Source: Mucilaginibacter_A sp964236465 (GTDB taxonomy: Bacteria > Bacteroidota > Bacteroidia > Sphingobacteriales > Sphingobacteriaceae). Taken from it: a stretch of DNA of 59,601 nucleotides. The position numbers and the translations under genes were made by a program. Shown here one piece after another: positions 32,953 through 41,499 of the stretch. The stretch spans positions 1-59,601 of the forward strand of contig CAXSBZ010000021.1 in the NCBI GenBank assembly GCA_964236465.1, written 5' to 3'. The notes below the pieces were generated by a model, which did no database searches, was not told where the DNA came from, and was given only the letters and a program-made list of their open reading frames with translations. The number at the start of each line of letters is the position of its first letter. Within the stretch, counting starts at the first letter, position 1.

Positions 32953-34254
32953 TTAGTCAGCTTCCGATTCAACTTTCATTTCTTTGGCATTGAAACGCCT
33001 GATAATCAACCTGCTGCCGCCATTATAAGTAATATAACTTGAAGCCCAACTTAAAAAAATAATCAACCGGTTGGTAAAGCCGACCAATGACATCAGGTGC
33101 ACGAAAATCCAGATCAGCCAGGCAAAAAAACCTTGTAAATGTATTTTGCCCAGATCGGCAACGCCCTGATTCCGGCCGATAGTGGCCAGCGAACCTTTAT
33201 CTTTATAAACAAACGGTTCCGGGGCTTTTCCATTGATAATTTTGATTAGATTTTTCCCTAAATGCTTTGCCTGCTGGATGGCCACGGGTGCCACGCCGGG
33301 ATGACCTTGAGGATATTCTAAAGAGATCATGGCGGAAGCATCGCCAATTACAAACACATTTTGGTAATCCTGCACACGGTTAAAAGCATCTACCTGAACC
33401 CGGTTGCTTTTGGTAAGTATGCCGGGCGAAAATCCTGCCGGGACTTTTCCTTTTACGCCGGCTGCCCAGATCACGTTTTTGGTGCGGATGGTGGTGCCGT
33501 TATCAATGGTCAGCAATTCACCGTCATAACTTTTTACGTGTACATCCGTGTAGATTTCCACACCCATTTCGGTCAGGTTTTTTTTGGCATGATGAGAAGC
33601 TCCCGGAGACATAGCCGCCAGCAATTCAGCTTTTCCTTCAACCAGGTAAACCTTCATATTCTCTTTTTTACGTTCCGGATAATCTTTGTGGAGCACATGG
33701 TTTTTAAATTCGGCAATCGCTCCGGTAAGCTCTACGCCTGTCGGGCCGCCGCCAACAATCACAAAGTTTAGCAAAGCCTGCTTTTTTTCCGGGTCTTCTT
33801 CGATAAAAGCAACTTCCAAGTTTTGGAGGATCAGGCTGCGCATGTTTAACGCTTCCGTCACATTTTTCATCGGCATCGAATAATGTTCAATCTCTTTGTT
33901 GCCAAAAAAGTTGGTGTCCGATCCTGTGGCCAGCACCAAATAATCATAACAAACCTCACCATCAGAAGTCATGATCAAATTATCTGCTGCATTGATGCTC
34001 AGTACATTAGCATAAATAAAAGTTACGTTATCCTGTTTATGGAAAATTTTGCGCAGCGGAAAAGCGATGGATTCAGCCTGGATGCTGCCGGTAGCCACTT
34101 GGTAAAGCAGCGGCTGAAAAATATGATAGTTGTGCCGATCAATCAAAAGCACTTCACAATCAAAATTTTTTAAAGATTTGGCCAGTTCGATCCCGCCAAA
34201 ACCACCGCCTACAATAACTATTCTCGGATGTTTGGTAATCTCATTTAAACGCAT
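32953..34254 (-). CDS. ndh: Type II NADH:quinone oxidoreductase (NDH-2)
   Basis: A 433-residue flavoprotein. The FAD-binding Rossmann motif is IVGGGFGGIELAKSL near residue 14; HNYHIFQPLLYQVATG follows. The NADH-binding Rossmann motif is VIVGGGPTGVELTGAIAEF near residue 165. The second FAD motif is VFVIGDASAM near 300, followed by APVAIQQAKHLG. The C-terminus has hydrophobic helices (FAWLIWIFVHLMSLVGF) for membrane attachment. It would pass electrons from NADH to menaquinone without pumping protons. It converges with the MscS gene across the repeat cluster. Confidence 0.9.
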   Translation of the reverse strand: MRLNEITKHPRIVIVGGGFGGIELAKSLKNFDCEVLLIDRHNYHIFQPLLYQVATGSIQAESIAFPLRKIFHKQDNVTFIYANVLSINAADNLIMTSDGEVCYDYLVLATGSDTNFFGNKEIEHYSMPMKNVTEALNMRSLILQNLEVAFIEEDPEKKQALLNFVIVGGGPTGVELTGAIAEFKNHVLHKDYPERKKENMKVYLVEGKAELLAAMSPGASHHAKKNLTEMGVEIYTDVHVKSYDGELLTIDNGTTIRTKNVIWAAGVKGKVPAGFSPGILTKSNRVQVDAFNRVQDYQNVFVIGDASAMISLEYPQGHPGVAPVAIQQAKHLGKNLIKIINGKAPEPFVYKDKGSLATIGRNQGVADLGKIHLQGFFAWLIWIFVHLMSLVGFTNRLIIFLSWASSYITYNGGSRLIIRRFNAKEMKVESEAD

Positions 34255-34535
34255 AGTAATTAGTTTTTGCAGCAGCTGTACAATCAGGGCTTACTGGCAA
34301 TTTATTTTTATAGTTATGATTTATACAAATACTTCTTTTATCACCTGTTTTTAAAGCTGATAATAATTGTACATTTAAACTTATCGCTAAGACAGATGTG
34401 TCTAATATATAAAATTGTGTTGGCATTACTATATTTATTCAATGTAAAGAAATAAATTGCCGGCTCAAACATAATAATCTCAAATAGGTTAAACGCTAAT
34501 CACAAGTTTCTGCCTTTAATTCAAATTTTAAAAAA

Positions 34536-35168
34536 ATGAGCATACCAAAATTCACCCTTTTCGAGCATCGCTTGGAAGAAAAATACAACAAGATAATTTC
34601 TCAGCTTCCGGAAATGATCAAAGCATTGAAGCTTTCAAACAGCCTGGAAGACGGCAAACTGAAGATAATTAAAAAGGATATTTACAACGATCTTTCCAAA
34701 GAATTGGATTTGGGGGATTTCGAAATCAAAACTTCTGACATCAGTGTGCAAAACCAGGAGTTTAATTTTGAAAAAACAGTAGCCGGCGAAGTTTTGGGCC
34801 GAGATGTGCATAGCACGCAGGACAGCGATTACATCACTTTATATTATGCCATTTACACAGTTCCGTATTCTGGTAAAATCGATACTGTGAAATACACAAC
34901 TATTTATCCTAAAGAGGAAATATATCTGACAGATCACAGCAGCTATTTTTCGTTAACAATCTATTCCATAACGCCGGTTGAACAATCTGCCGAGGTAATT
35001 AAAGCCGAGAAAAACAGGATTTTGGATATGATTGAAAAAAATCAGGAAGCGAACGAAAAGTACATCGATTCTAAGGAGGAAGCATTGAAGGATATTATCG
35101 ACAAAGAAATTGATTTTCATTTCAAATCCGGCCGTGGCGAAATAAGTGACAACAGTTTGTTGTTGTAA
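34536..35168 (+). CDS. Hypothetical protein, 210 aa
   Basis: No family recognised. Soluble and acidic, with a helical N-terminus (LFEHRLEEKYNKIISQLPEM), a beta-rich middle (YITLYYAIYTVPYSG) and a charged C-terminal helix (KNRILDMIEKNQEANEKYID). No signal peptide. The next gene, 35202-35522, follows in the same direction, so the two may be co-transcribed. The 281 bases upstream hold only an exact interspersed repeat (34329-34340). Confidence 0.65.
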   Translation: MSIPKFTLFEHRLEEKYNKIISQLPEMIKALKLSNSLEDGKLKIIKKDIYNDLSKELDLGDFEIKTSDISVQNQEFNFEKTVAGEVLGRDVHSTQDSDYITLYYAIYTVPYSGKIDTVKYTTIYPKEEIYLTDHSSYFSLTIYSITPVEQSAEVIKAEKNRILDMIEKNQEANEKYIDSKEEALKDIIDKEIDFHFKSGRGEISDNSLLL

Positions 35169-35201
35169 TTTCAGTTAAAAAAATAGAATAAAACAAAGAT
35201 C

Positions 35202-35522
35202 ATGAAGAATTTTGAAACTTTATTAGATGCCTTGAAGGATTTAGTATCAAGGGGTTACACAGAAGATTTTAATGTAGACGAAGATATGATGCAAGACCGT
35301 GAAAAAAACATAAAAATGGCGGTTGATGAGTTTGAAATAGACGAATTTTATCGTTTTGAAGGCGAAAGCAACCCTTCTGATATGTCTATTCTTTACGCTA
35401 TTTCATCAGCAAAATACAACTTAAAAGGCACGTTGGTAAGTGCTTTTGGCACTTATTCAAGCAATCAAAATGCTGCAATTGAGGCAAAACTGAATCATAA
35501 TCAGGTAAGCAAAAACTTATAA
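35202..35522 (+). CDS. Conserved small protein (often labelled PRPP synthetase)
   Basis: 106 residues. It matches a small Bacteroidota family with FETLLDALKDLVSRGYTEDF at the N-terminus and FEIDEFYRFEGESNPSDMSI in the middle. Databases often name it phosphoribosylpyrophosphate synthetase, but the protein is far too short and lacks every motif of that enzyme, so the label should be ignored. Function unknown. Confidence 0.75.
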   Translation: MKNFETLLDALKDLVSRGYTEDFNVDEDMMQDREKNIKMAVDEFEIDEFYRFEGESNPSDMSILYAISSAKYNLKGTLVSAFGTYSSNQNAAIEAKLNHNQVSKNL

Positions 35523-35546
35523 AAACGTCCTACGTTTAAATATAGT

Positions 35547-35586
35547 CCCGGATGCGGCGCAAAAAAGCGAAGTATCCGGGTTTTTT
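35547..35586 (+). terminator. Rho-independent terminator
   Basis: CCCGGAT (35547-35553) pairs with ATCCGGG (35574-35580), followed by TTTTTT. It lies 25 bases after the stop of the small conserved gene and before the maltose unit. Confidence 0.75.
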
Positions 35587-35626
35587 ATAACATCCATTTT
35601 TTTCATTTTAGCCCAATAAAAACAGC

Positions 35627-36274
35627 ATGAACGTAAAAGCTTGTATTTTTGACCTCGACGGCGTAATTGTAGATACGGCCGTGTATCATTTTAAATCCTG
35701 GAAACGGCTTGCCGACGAGCTGGGCATCAATTTTACAGAGCACGATAATGAACGCTTGAAAGGTGTGAGCCGGATGCGATCACTTGATATCATTCTGGAA
35801 ATCGGAAACGTGATCAAAACCGATGCGGAAAAAAATGAACTGGCTGCCCGCAAAAACGAATGGTACACAGAAATGATCAATAAAATGACACCGGAAGAAG
35901 TTTTGCCGGGTGCACGCGAGTTTTTGGAACTGGTGAGAAAAGCAGGCATAAAAACAGCATTGGGCTCGGCCAGCAAAAACTCCGGGATCATTTTGAAAAA
36001 AACTGATTTGGCTCATTTTTTTGATGCCATTGTAGATGGAAACCATGTTTCCAAAGCCAAACCAGACCCGGAAGTTTTTTTGAAAGGAGCCGAAGCTTTA
36101 AACGAAAAACCTGCCAATTGTGTGGTTTTTGAAGATGCCATTGCCGGTGTGGAAGCGGGTTTGGCGGGCGGCATGAAAGTGGTTGGCATTGGTTCTCCCA
36201 ATATTTTGACCAAAGCAAATCTGGTAGTTTCCGGCTTAGATCAAATGAACCTTGCAAAATTAAATACCTTATAA
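35627..36274 (+). CDS. pgmB: Beta-phosphoglucomutase
   Basis: 215 residues, a HAD-superfamily phosphomutase. The nucleophile motif is CIFDLDGVIVDTA with Asp9 and the acid/base Asp11. TALGSASKN supplies the Ser/Thr motif, KAKPDPEVF the lysine, and VVFEDAIAGVEAG the final acidic motif. It converts beta-glucose 1-phosphate to glucose 6-phosphate and fits the GH65 phosphorylase that follows after 7 bases. The start codon overlaps an exact interspersed repeat (35617-35628), and the stop codon TAA is the first part of another (36272-36283). A further one lies in frame at 35949-35960. Confidence 0.93.
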   Translation: MNVKACIFDLDGVIVDTAVYHFKSWKRLADELGINFTEHDNERLKGVSRMRSLDIILEIGNVIKTDAEKNELAARKNEWYTEMINKMTPEEVLPGAREFLELVRKAGIKTALGSASKNSGIILKKTDLAHFFDAIVDGNHVSKAKPDPEVFLKGAEALNEKPANCVVFEDAIAGVEAGLAGGMKVVGIGSPNILTKANLVVSGLDQMNLAKLNTL

Positions 36275-36281
36275 AAACAGT

Positions 36282-38594
36282 ATGAAAAAGTATTTAAAGG
36301 TAGATGAATGGAAAATTGTGGAAGAAGGTTTTGATGCCGATACTCACGAAATTTCTGAAAGCATATTTAGTTTGGGCAATGGCCGGATGGGCCAGCGTGC
36401 CAACTTCGAGGAAACTTATACGGGCAAAAGCTTACAGGGAAATTATGTGGCCGGCGTTTACTATCCGGATAAAACCCGCGTAGGCTGGTGGAAAAACGGC
36501 TACCCGGAGTATTTTGCAAAAGTGCTGAACGCTGCGGAATGGGCAGGAATCGAGATCAAAATTGACGATGAAGTTTTGGATCTGGCAAAGTGTGAAGTTT
36601 CCGGTTTCCGCCGGGAACTGAACATGCAGCAAGGTTATTTGCAACGCAGCTTTCAAGCCAAAACAGCCTCCGGCAAAGAAGTGAAAGTGCAGGCAACACG
36701 TTTTTGCAGCATGGCCGATGACGAATGTGGTGTGGTAAAATATGCGTTGACGGCTTTGAATTTTTCGGGTGAGATCAGCCTGATGCCTTTTGTCAACGGG
36801 GATGTAAAAAACCAGGATTCCAACTATGATGAAAAGTTTTGGGATGAAACCGGAAAAGGTTTTTATCCAAACGGAAGCTTCGTAGAAATGAAAACCAAAA
36901 AAACGGATTTCGTGGTTTGCACCGGAATGCAGTTTTCGGTTTTGCTGGATGAGGAACAAATCGAACTAAAACCAACTCAAATTGAACGCGAAAAATTTAC
37001 CGGCCTCAGCATAAAAACACCGATAAAAGAAGCACAGACGGTTACGCTTTATAAATATGCGGCCAATCTTTCTTCACTCAATTATCCGAAAGAAGAACTT
37101 CAGCATAAAACTGAAGAAACGCTTGACCAAATCAGACAAAAAGGTTTTGACCAAATGCTGCATGAACAAGCCGAAGCCTGGGCCGAAAAGTGGCAGATGA
37201 ACGACATCCGGATCGAAGGCGACGCGGAAGCACAACAGGCTATCCGCTTCAATATTTTCCAGCTGGAGCAAACTTATACCGGTGCTGATAAACGTTTAAA
37301 TATCGGCCCAAAAGGTTTTACCGGCGAGAAATATGGCGGATCAACTTATTGGGACACAGAGGCTTACTGTATTCCTTTTTACTTGGCCACAGCCGGACAG
37401 GAAGTGGCCCGCAACCTGCTGGTTTACCGTTATGACCAATTGCAAAAAGCAATTGAAAATGGTGAAAAATTAGGTTTTAAAAACGGAGCGGCACTGTACC
37501 CGATGGTTACGATGAATGGTGAAGAATGCCACAACGAGTGGGAAATCACGTTTGAAGAAATCCACCGCAACGGCGCCATTGCCTATGCTGTTTTTAACTA
37601 TGTAAATTATACCGGCGACGAAAGCTATCTGGCTTCGCATGGTTTGGAGGTTTTGATCGGGATTGCGCGTTTTTGGGCGCAGCGCGTCAACTGGTCTAAT
37701 GCGCGACAGCAATACGTGATGCTGGGCGTAACCGGGCCGAATGAATACGAAAACAACATCAACAATAATTGGTACACCAATACCATTGCGGCCTGGTGCC
37801 TGAAATATGCTTTGGAAGCAGTAGAAATTATCAGAAAAAATGATCCGCAGCAATTAGAAAAAATCTTGGCGAAAGTCAATTTTGATGCGGTAAAAGAAGC
37901 ATTGCTGTTTAATAAAATTGCAGACCAAATGTATTTTCCTTATGACGAAACGCATCAGGTTTTTATGCAGCAGGACAATTACCTCGACAAAGAACAAATT
38001 TTGGTGAAAGATTTGCCGGAAACAGACCGGCCAATTAACCAAAAATGGAGCTGGGACCGCATCCTTCGCTCCTGTTTTATCAAACAGGCGGATGTTTTGC
38101 AAGGGATTTATTTTTTCCAGGATCGATATGATCTGGAAACGATCCGCCGGAATTTCGATTTTTACGAAACGCGCACTGTGCATGAATCTTCGCTTTCGCC
38201 TTGCGTACACGCAATCCTGGCTGCGAAATTGGGCGATCAGCAGCGCGCTTATGAGTTTTATTTGCGTACAGCGCGCTTGGATCTGGATAATTACAACAAC
38301 GATACGGAAGATGGCTGCCACATCACCTCAATGGCTGGCACCTGGATGGCTGTGGTAGAAGGTTTTGGCGGAATGCGCGTGAAGAACGGCCAGCTGGGCT
38401 TCACTCCTTTTTTGCCGGAAAAATGGCAGAGTTTTTCTTTCCACATCAATTTCAGGAATGTTTTGCTGGAGATAAAAGTGAGTCAAAGCAACGTTCTGAT
38501 CAACAATAAATCTGATCAGGAAATTAAAGTTATTGTTTTCAATCAGGAACAGCAAGTACCAGGCAAACAGGAAGTTACTGTTATTAAACCTTAG
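36282..38594 (+). CDS. GH65 disaccharide phosphorylase (maltose/trehalose type)
   Basis: 770 residues, the normal length for GH65. An N-terminal beta-sandwich (SIFSLGNGRMGQRANFEETY) precedes the (alpha/alpha)6 barrel. The probable general acid is Glu488 in TGPNEYENNINNNWYTN, and the phosphate-binding and substrate-binding loops include KYGGSTYWDTEAYCIPFY and TVHESSLSPCVHAILAA. It would split maltose (less likely trehalose or kojibiose) with phosphate into glucose and beta-glucose 1-phosphate, which beta-phosphoglucomutase then converts. An exact repeat lies in frame at 37891-37902 (N-F-D-A-V-K-E-A). Confidence 0.9.
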   Translation: MKKYLKVDEWKIVEEGFDADTHEISESIFSLGNGRMGQRANFEETYTGKSLQGNYVAGVYYPDKTRVGWWKNGYPEYFAKVLNAAEWAGIEIKIDDEVLDLAKCEVSGFRRELNMQQGYLQRSFQAKTASGKEVKVQATRFCSMADDECGVVKYALTALNFSGEISLMPFVNGDVKNQDSNYDEKFWDETGKGFYPNGSFVEMKTKKTDFVVCTGMQFSVLLDEEQIELKPTQIEREKFTGLSIKTPIKEAQTVTLYKYAANLSSLNYPKEELQHKTEETLDQIRQKGFDQMLHEQAEAWAEKWQMNDIRIEGDAEAQQAIRFNIFQLEQTYTGADKRLNIGPKGFTGEKYGGSTYWDTEAYCIPFYLATAGQEVARNLLVYRYDQLQKAIENGEKLGFKNGAALYPMVTMNGEECHNEWEITFEEIHRNGAIAYAVFNYVNYTGDESYLASHGLEVLIGIARFWAQRVNWSNARQQYVMLGVTGPNEYENNINNNWYTNTIAAWCLKYALEAVEIIRKNDPQQLEKILAKVNFDAVKEALLFNKIADQMYFPYDETHQVFMQQDNYLDKEQILVKDLPETDRPINQKWSWDRILRSCFIKQADVLQGIYFFQDRYDLETIRRNFDFYETRTVHESSLSPCVHAILAAKLGDQQRAYEFYLRTARLDLDNYNNDTEDGCHITSMAGTWMAVVEGFGGMRVKNGQLGFTPFLPEKWQSFSFHINFRNVLLEIKVSQSNVLINNKSDQEIKVIVFNQEQQVPGKQEVTVIKP

Positions 38595-38610
38595 ATTTTA
38601 AATTTATCCG

Positions 38611-38640
38611 ATGCTGTTTTTATCACCCTAAAAACAGTAT
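38611..38640. repeat. Tight inverted pair of interspersed repeats
   Basis: ATGCTGTTTTTA (38611-38622) and TAAAAACAGTAT (38629-38640) pair with a 6-base loop, one position being a G-T pair. The hairpin lies between the GH65 stop and the GH13 gene. It may act as an attenuator or terminator, and is the shortest such pair in the window. Confidence 0.75.
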
Positions 38641-38659
38641 CGCCAATTGTAAATTCACT

Positions 38660-40399
38660 ATGACGGATTCATCCAACGAAAAACCACAGGAACACAAGTT
38701 ACTTATTTATCAACTGTTTGTTCGGCTGTTTGGCAACCAAAACCCAACCAACAAATATTATGGTTCGATAGAAGAAAACGGCTGTGGAAAGTTCAACGAC
38801 ATCAGCGATGCCGCTTTGCAGGAAATCAAAAAGATGAGCTTTTCGCATGTGTGGTTTACCGGTGTAATCGAGCATGCCACCATGACGGATTATGCTTACT
38901 ACGGCATTAAAAATGATGATCCGGACGTAGTAAAAGGCCGCGCCGGTTCGCCGTATGCCATCAAAGATTATTACGATGTTGACCCGGACTTGGCAGTGGA
39001 TGTGGAAAATAGAATGCTTGAATTTGACGCTTTGATCCGCAGAACACATGAAAACGGGTTGAAAGTGATTGTTGATTTTGTGCCAAACCATGTGGCCAGA
39101 ACATATCAATCTGACGCAAAACCCGACGACGCAGAAGATATAGGTGAAAACGATGATACCGAAAAAGCATTTTCTCCGCTCAATGATTTTTATTATTTGC
39201 CTGGCAAACAGTTTTGGGTTCCGGGAGATGTAAACGCTGGCGGCAATGAATTTAGCAGTCCGTTGAAAGACGGGACATTCAATGAATTTCCGGCAAAAGC
39301 AACTGGTAATGATGTTTTTTCGGAAGCACCATCTATAAATGACTGGTACGAAACGATCAAGCTGAACTATGGCGTAGATTATTTGAACGGGCATCAAACT
39401 TACTTCGAACCAATTCCGCCACTGTGGTCAAAACTGCGCGAAATATTGTTTTTTTGGGCTGAAAAAGGTGTGGACGGTTTCCGTTGCGATATGGTAGAAA
39501 TGGTGCCGGTAGCGTTTTGGAAATGGATAATCAGGCAGGTAAAAGAAGCTTATCCAACAGTGATTTTCATTGCAGAAGCTTATAATCCGTCAGAATATCA
39601 CCAATATATTTTTGAAGGCGGTTTTGATTATTTGTATGACAAAGTTGGCTTGTACGATACGTTGAAAAAGCTGACTTGTAATGAATATGAAGCAAACGTT
39701 TACGAAATCCGCGACCAGTGGCAGCATCAGCAAAACGGCTTTACAGAACACATGCTGCGGTTTATGGAAAACCACGACGAAGTGCGGATTGCTTCTAAAA
39801 ATTTTGCCGGCGACCCCTGGCTGGCAGTTCCGGCGATGATTTTGGCGGCTACACTTTCTGCTGGCCCGGTGATGATCTACAACGGACAGGAAGTTGGCGA
39901 GCCGGCGGAAGGTACTTCCGGGTTTTCTTCCAGCGACGGGCGGACTTCCATTTTTGATTATTGCGCGATGCCGGAGTTTCAAAAATGGCTGAATAATGGC
40001 AACATGGACAATGCCAAACTCTCCAGCAGCCAAGAAGGCCTGCGTTTTTTTTACAGTAAATTATTGGAAATCTGCGCCAGCCACGAAGCTATCCGAACAG
40101 GTGCATTTTACGATCTGCTTTATCTGAATGACCAGGAACGCGGTTTCAACAATAAAGTTTATCCGTTTTTGCGCTATCAAAATCAGGATAGATTGCTGAT
40201 AATCAGCAATTTTAACAGAAATGAAGTTAACCTGCAAGTCCGGCTTACTGATGATTTGCTAAACCAGTTTGGGCTGATGAATTCGCAGCACCAAGTTTTT
40301 ACAGATTTAATGAGTAACCATAAATTTTCTTCAGGAAACCTTCAACAGGGTTTAATTGTATCTTTACCAGCAAGCAGTGGTGTAATTTTGAGTTTTTAA
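38660..40399 (+). CDS. GH13 alpha-amylase family enzyme
   Basis: 579 residues with the GH13 motifs in order: region I VIVDFVPNHVART, region II GFRCDMVEM (nucleophile Asp), region III FIAEAYNP (acid Glu), region IV FMENHDEVRIAS. No signal peptide is visible, so it is probably cytoplasmic. Following GH65 and beta-phosphoglucomutase, it would hydrolyse or rearrange short alpha-glucans; the exact activity (alpha-amylase, cyclodextrinase or maltogenic enzyme) is not visible. It is separated from GH65 by a repeat hairpin. Confidence 0.88.
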   Translation: MTDSSNEKPQEHKLLIYQLFVRLFGNQNPTNKYYGSIEENGCGKFNDISDAALQEIKKMSFSHVWFTGVIEHATMTDYAYYGIKNDDPDVVKGRAGSPYAIKDYYDVDPDLAVDVENRMLEFDALIRRTHENGLKVIVDFVPNHVARTYQSDAKPDDAEDIGENDDTEKAFSPLNDFYYLPGKQFWVPGDVNAGGNEFSSPLKDGTFNEFPAKATGNDVFSEAPSINDWYETIKLNYGVDYLNGHQTYFEPIPPLWSKLREILFFWAEKGVDGFRCDMVEMVPVAFWKWIIRQVKEAYPTVIFIAEAYNPSEYHQYIFEGGFDYLYDKVGLYDTLKKLTCNEYEANVYEIRDQWQHQQNGFTEHMLRFMENHDEVRIASKNFAGDPWLAVPAMILAATLSAGPVMIYNGQEVGEPAEGTSGFSSSDGRTSIFDYCAMPEFQKWLNNGNMDNAKLSSSQEGLRFFYSKLLEICASHEAIRTGAFYDLLYLNDQERGFNNKVYPFLRYQNQDRLLIISNFNRNEVNLQVRLTDDLLNQFGLMNSQHQVFTDLMSNHKFSSGNLQQGLIVSLPASSGVILSF

Positions 40400-40445
40400 A
40401 ATAGTTTCCGGCTTTAATCCATACTTCTTTTATCTACCTAAAATC

Positions 40446-40844
40446 ATGAAACGAACCGTAACCATTATCTCGTTAATCCTAATCCTTGTTGCAGCAGGTT
40501 TGCTTTATTACCGTTATTTTTTTGTTTTTGGTGAAGGTGTAAAAGCTGGAGAACTAAATTATATGGTTAAAAAAGGTTATATCTTCAAAACCAATGAGGG
40601 CAGGATAATCCAAACCGGGCTTCGTGCCGGCACGACTGGTTCAATTTCTTCCAACGAGTTTATGTTTTCTGTAACGGATAGACAGATATTTAACCAGCTG
40701 GAAAAAAACAGCGGCAAAATAGTACAGCTGCATTACAAAGAATATATTGGCATTTTGCCTTGGCGTGGTGTTAGTAATTTTGTGGTTGACAGTGTTTTAT
40801 CTGTTGCAGACAGCGATCCTGCAATGCCAAGTGTCATCCGATAA
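40446..40844 (+). CDS. Hypothetical membrane-anchored protein, 132 aa
   Basis: An N-terminal membrane helix (VTIISLILILVAAGLLYY) is followed by a compact beta-rich domain (ELNYMVKKGYIFKTNEGRI, GSISSNEFMFSV, LHYKEYIGILPWRG). The family is conserved in Bacteroidota but I know no function. It starts 14 bases after an exact interspersed repeat (40421-40432) with its CCTAAAA arm. Confidence 0.7.
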   Translation: MKRTVTIISLILILVAAGLLYYRYFFVFGEGVKAGELNYMVKKGYIFKTNEGRIIQTGLRAGTTGSISSNEFMFSVTDRQIFNQLEKNSGKIVQLHYKEYIGILPWRGVSNFVVDSVLSVADSDPAMPSVIR

Positions 40845-40863
40845 GTTTCAACTTAACCCAAAA

Positions 40864-41499
40864 TCATTTACTTTTCTCAATAGAGTTAATTAGATTTTGA
40901 TAATCTTCTTCTGTATCAATATCGATTGCTGCATCTTCAAAACGCAGCGTAATTAATTCTTGCCGATAGTTTTTAAAAATTTTTTGTGCGCCGCTTTTGC
41001 CGGTAAGCTGTTCTAATTCCGGGAAAAGGCTTTTATCGAAAATAGCAGGCACACCTTGCGTTCCGGCGTAACTTGTTGCGGCTATCGTACTGTTTTTATG
41101 CAGGTAAAATTGGGCGATCAGTTGGTTTAAATATTCTGTAGTGATCAATGGCTGATCGGACAACAAAAATAAAGCTGCATCAATCTGACTGCTGGTTTCT
41201 AAATTTTGCAAAGCTTTGATCCCGGTTCGGATTGATGAACCCATTCCTTGTTCCCAATCCGGATTGCGAACAAGCACTACCGGAAAACCTTTTAATTCCT
41301 GATCCAATTCCAGATGCAAAAAACCGGTTACCACGATGACCTTATTTTTAGAAATAGCTGATGCTGTTTTTATCACCTGTTTTATTAAGGTTTTTCCCTG
41401 ATAATGAAGCAATTGCTTAGGTTTTCCTAAACGGGAAGAAGAACCGGCAGCCAATACGATGACGGCAATATTTTGGTCTGAATCTGACAGCTCATTCAA
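40864..41499 (-). CDS. MobA-like nucleotidyltransferase (molybdenum cofactor)
   Basis: 211 residues from a TTG at 41499 that overlaps the XdhC stop codon (TTGA), a coupled start; the longer frame upstream does not fit the family. The start of the domain is IAVIVLAAGSSSRLGKPKQL, the nucleotide-binding signature. FLLSDQPLI contains the metal-binding aspartate, and TQGVPAIFDKSLFPEL follows. It probably makes the cytosine or guanine dinucleotide form of the molybdenum cofactor (MocA/MobA) for the oxidoreductase upstream. An exact repeat lies in frame at 41361-41372. Confidence 0.85.
   Translation of the reverse strand: MNELSDSDQNIAVIVLAAGSSSRLGKPKQLLHYQGKTLIKQVIKTASAISKNKVIVVTGFLHLELDQELKGFPVVLVRNPDWEQGMGSSIRTGIKALQNLETSSQIDAALFLLSDQPLITTEYLNQLIAQFYLHKNSTIAATSYAGTQGVPAIFDKSLFPELEQLTGKSGAQKIFKNYRQELITLRFEDAAIDIDTEEDYQNLINSIEKSK

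Noticed and set aside
35202..35522. Phosphoribosylpyrophosphate synthetase
   Set aside because: The 106-residue protein has none of the PRPP-binding or ATP-binding motifs. The name comes from database carry-over.
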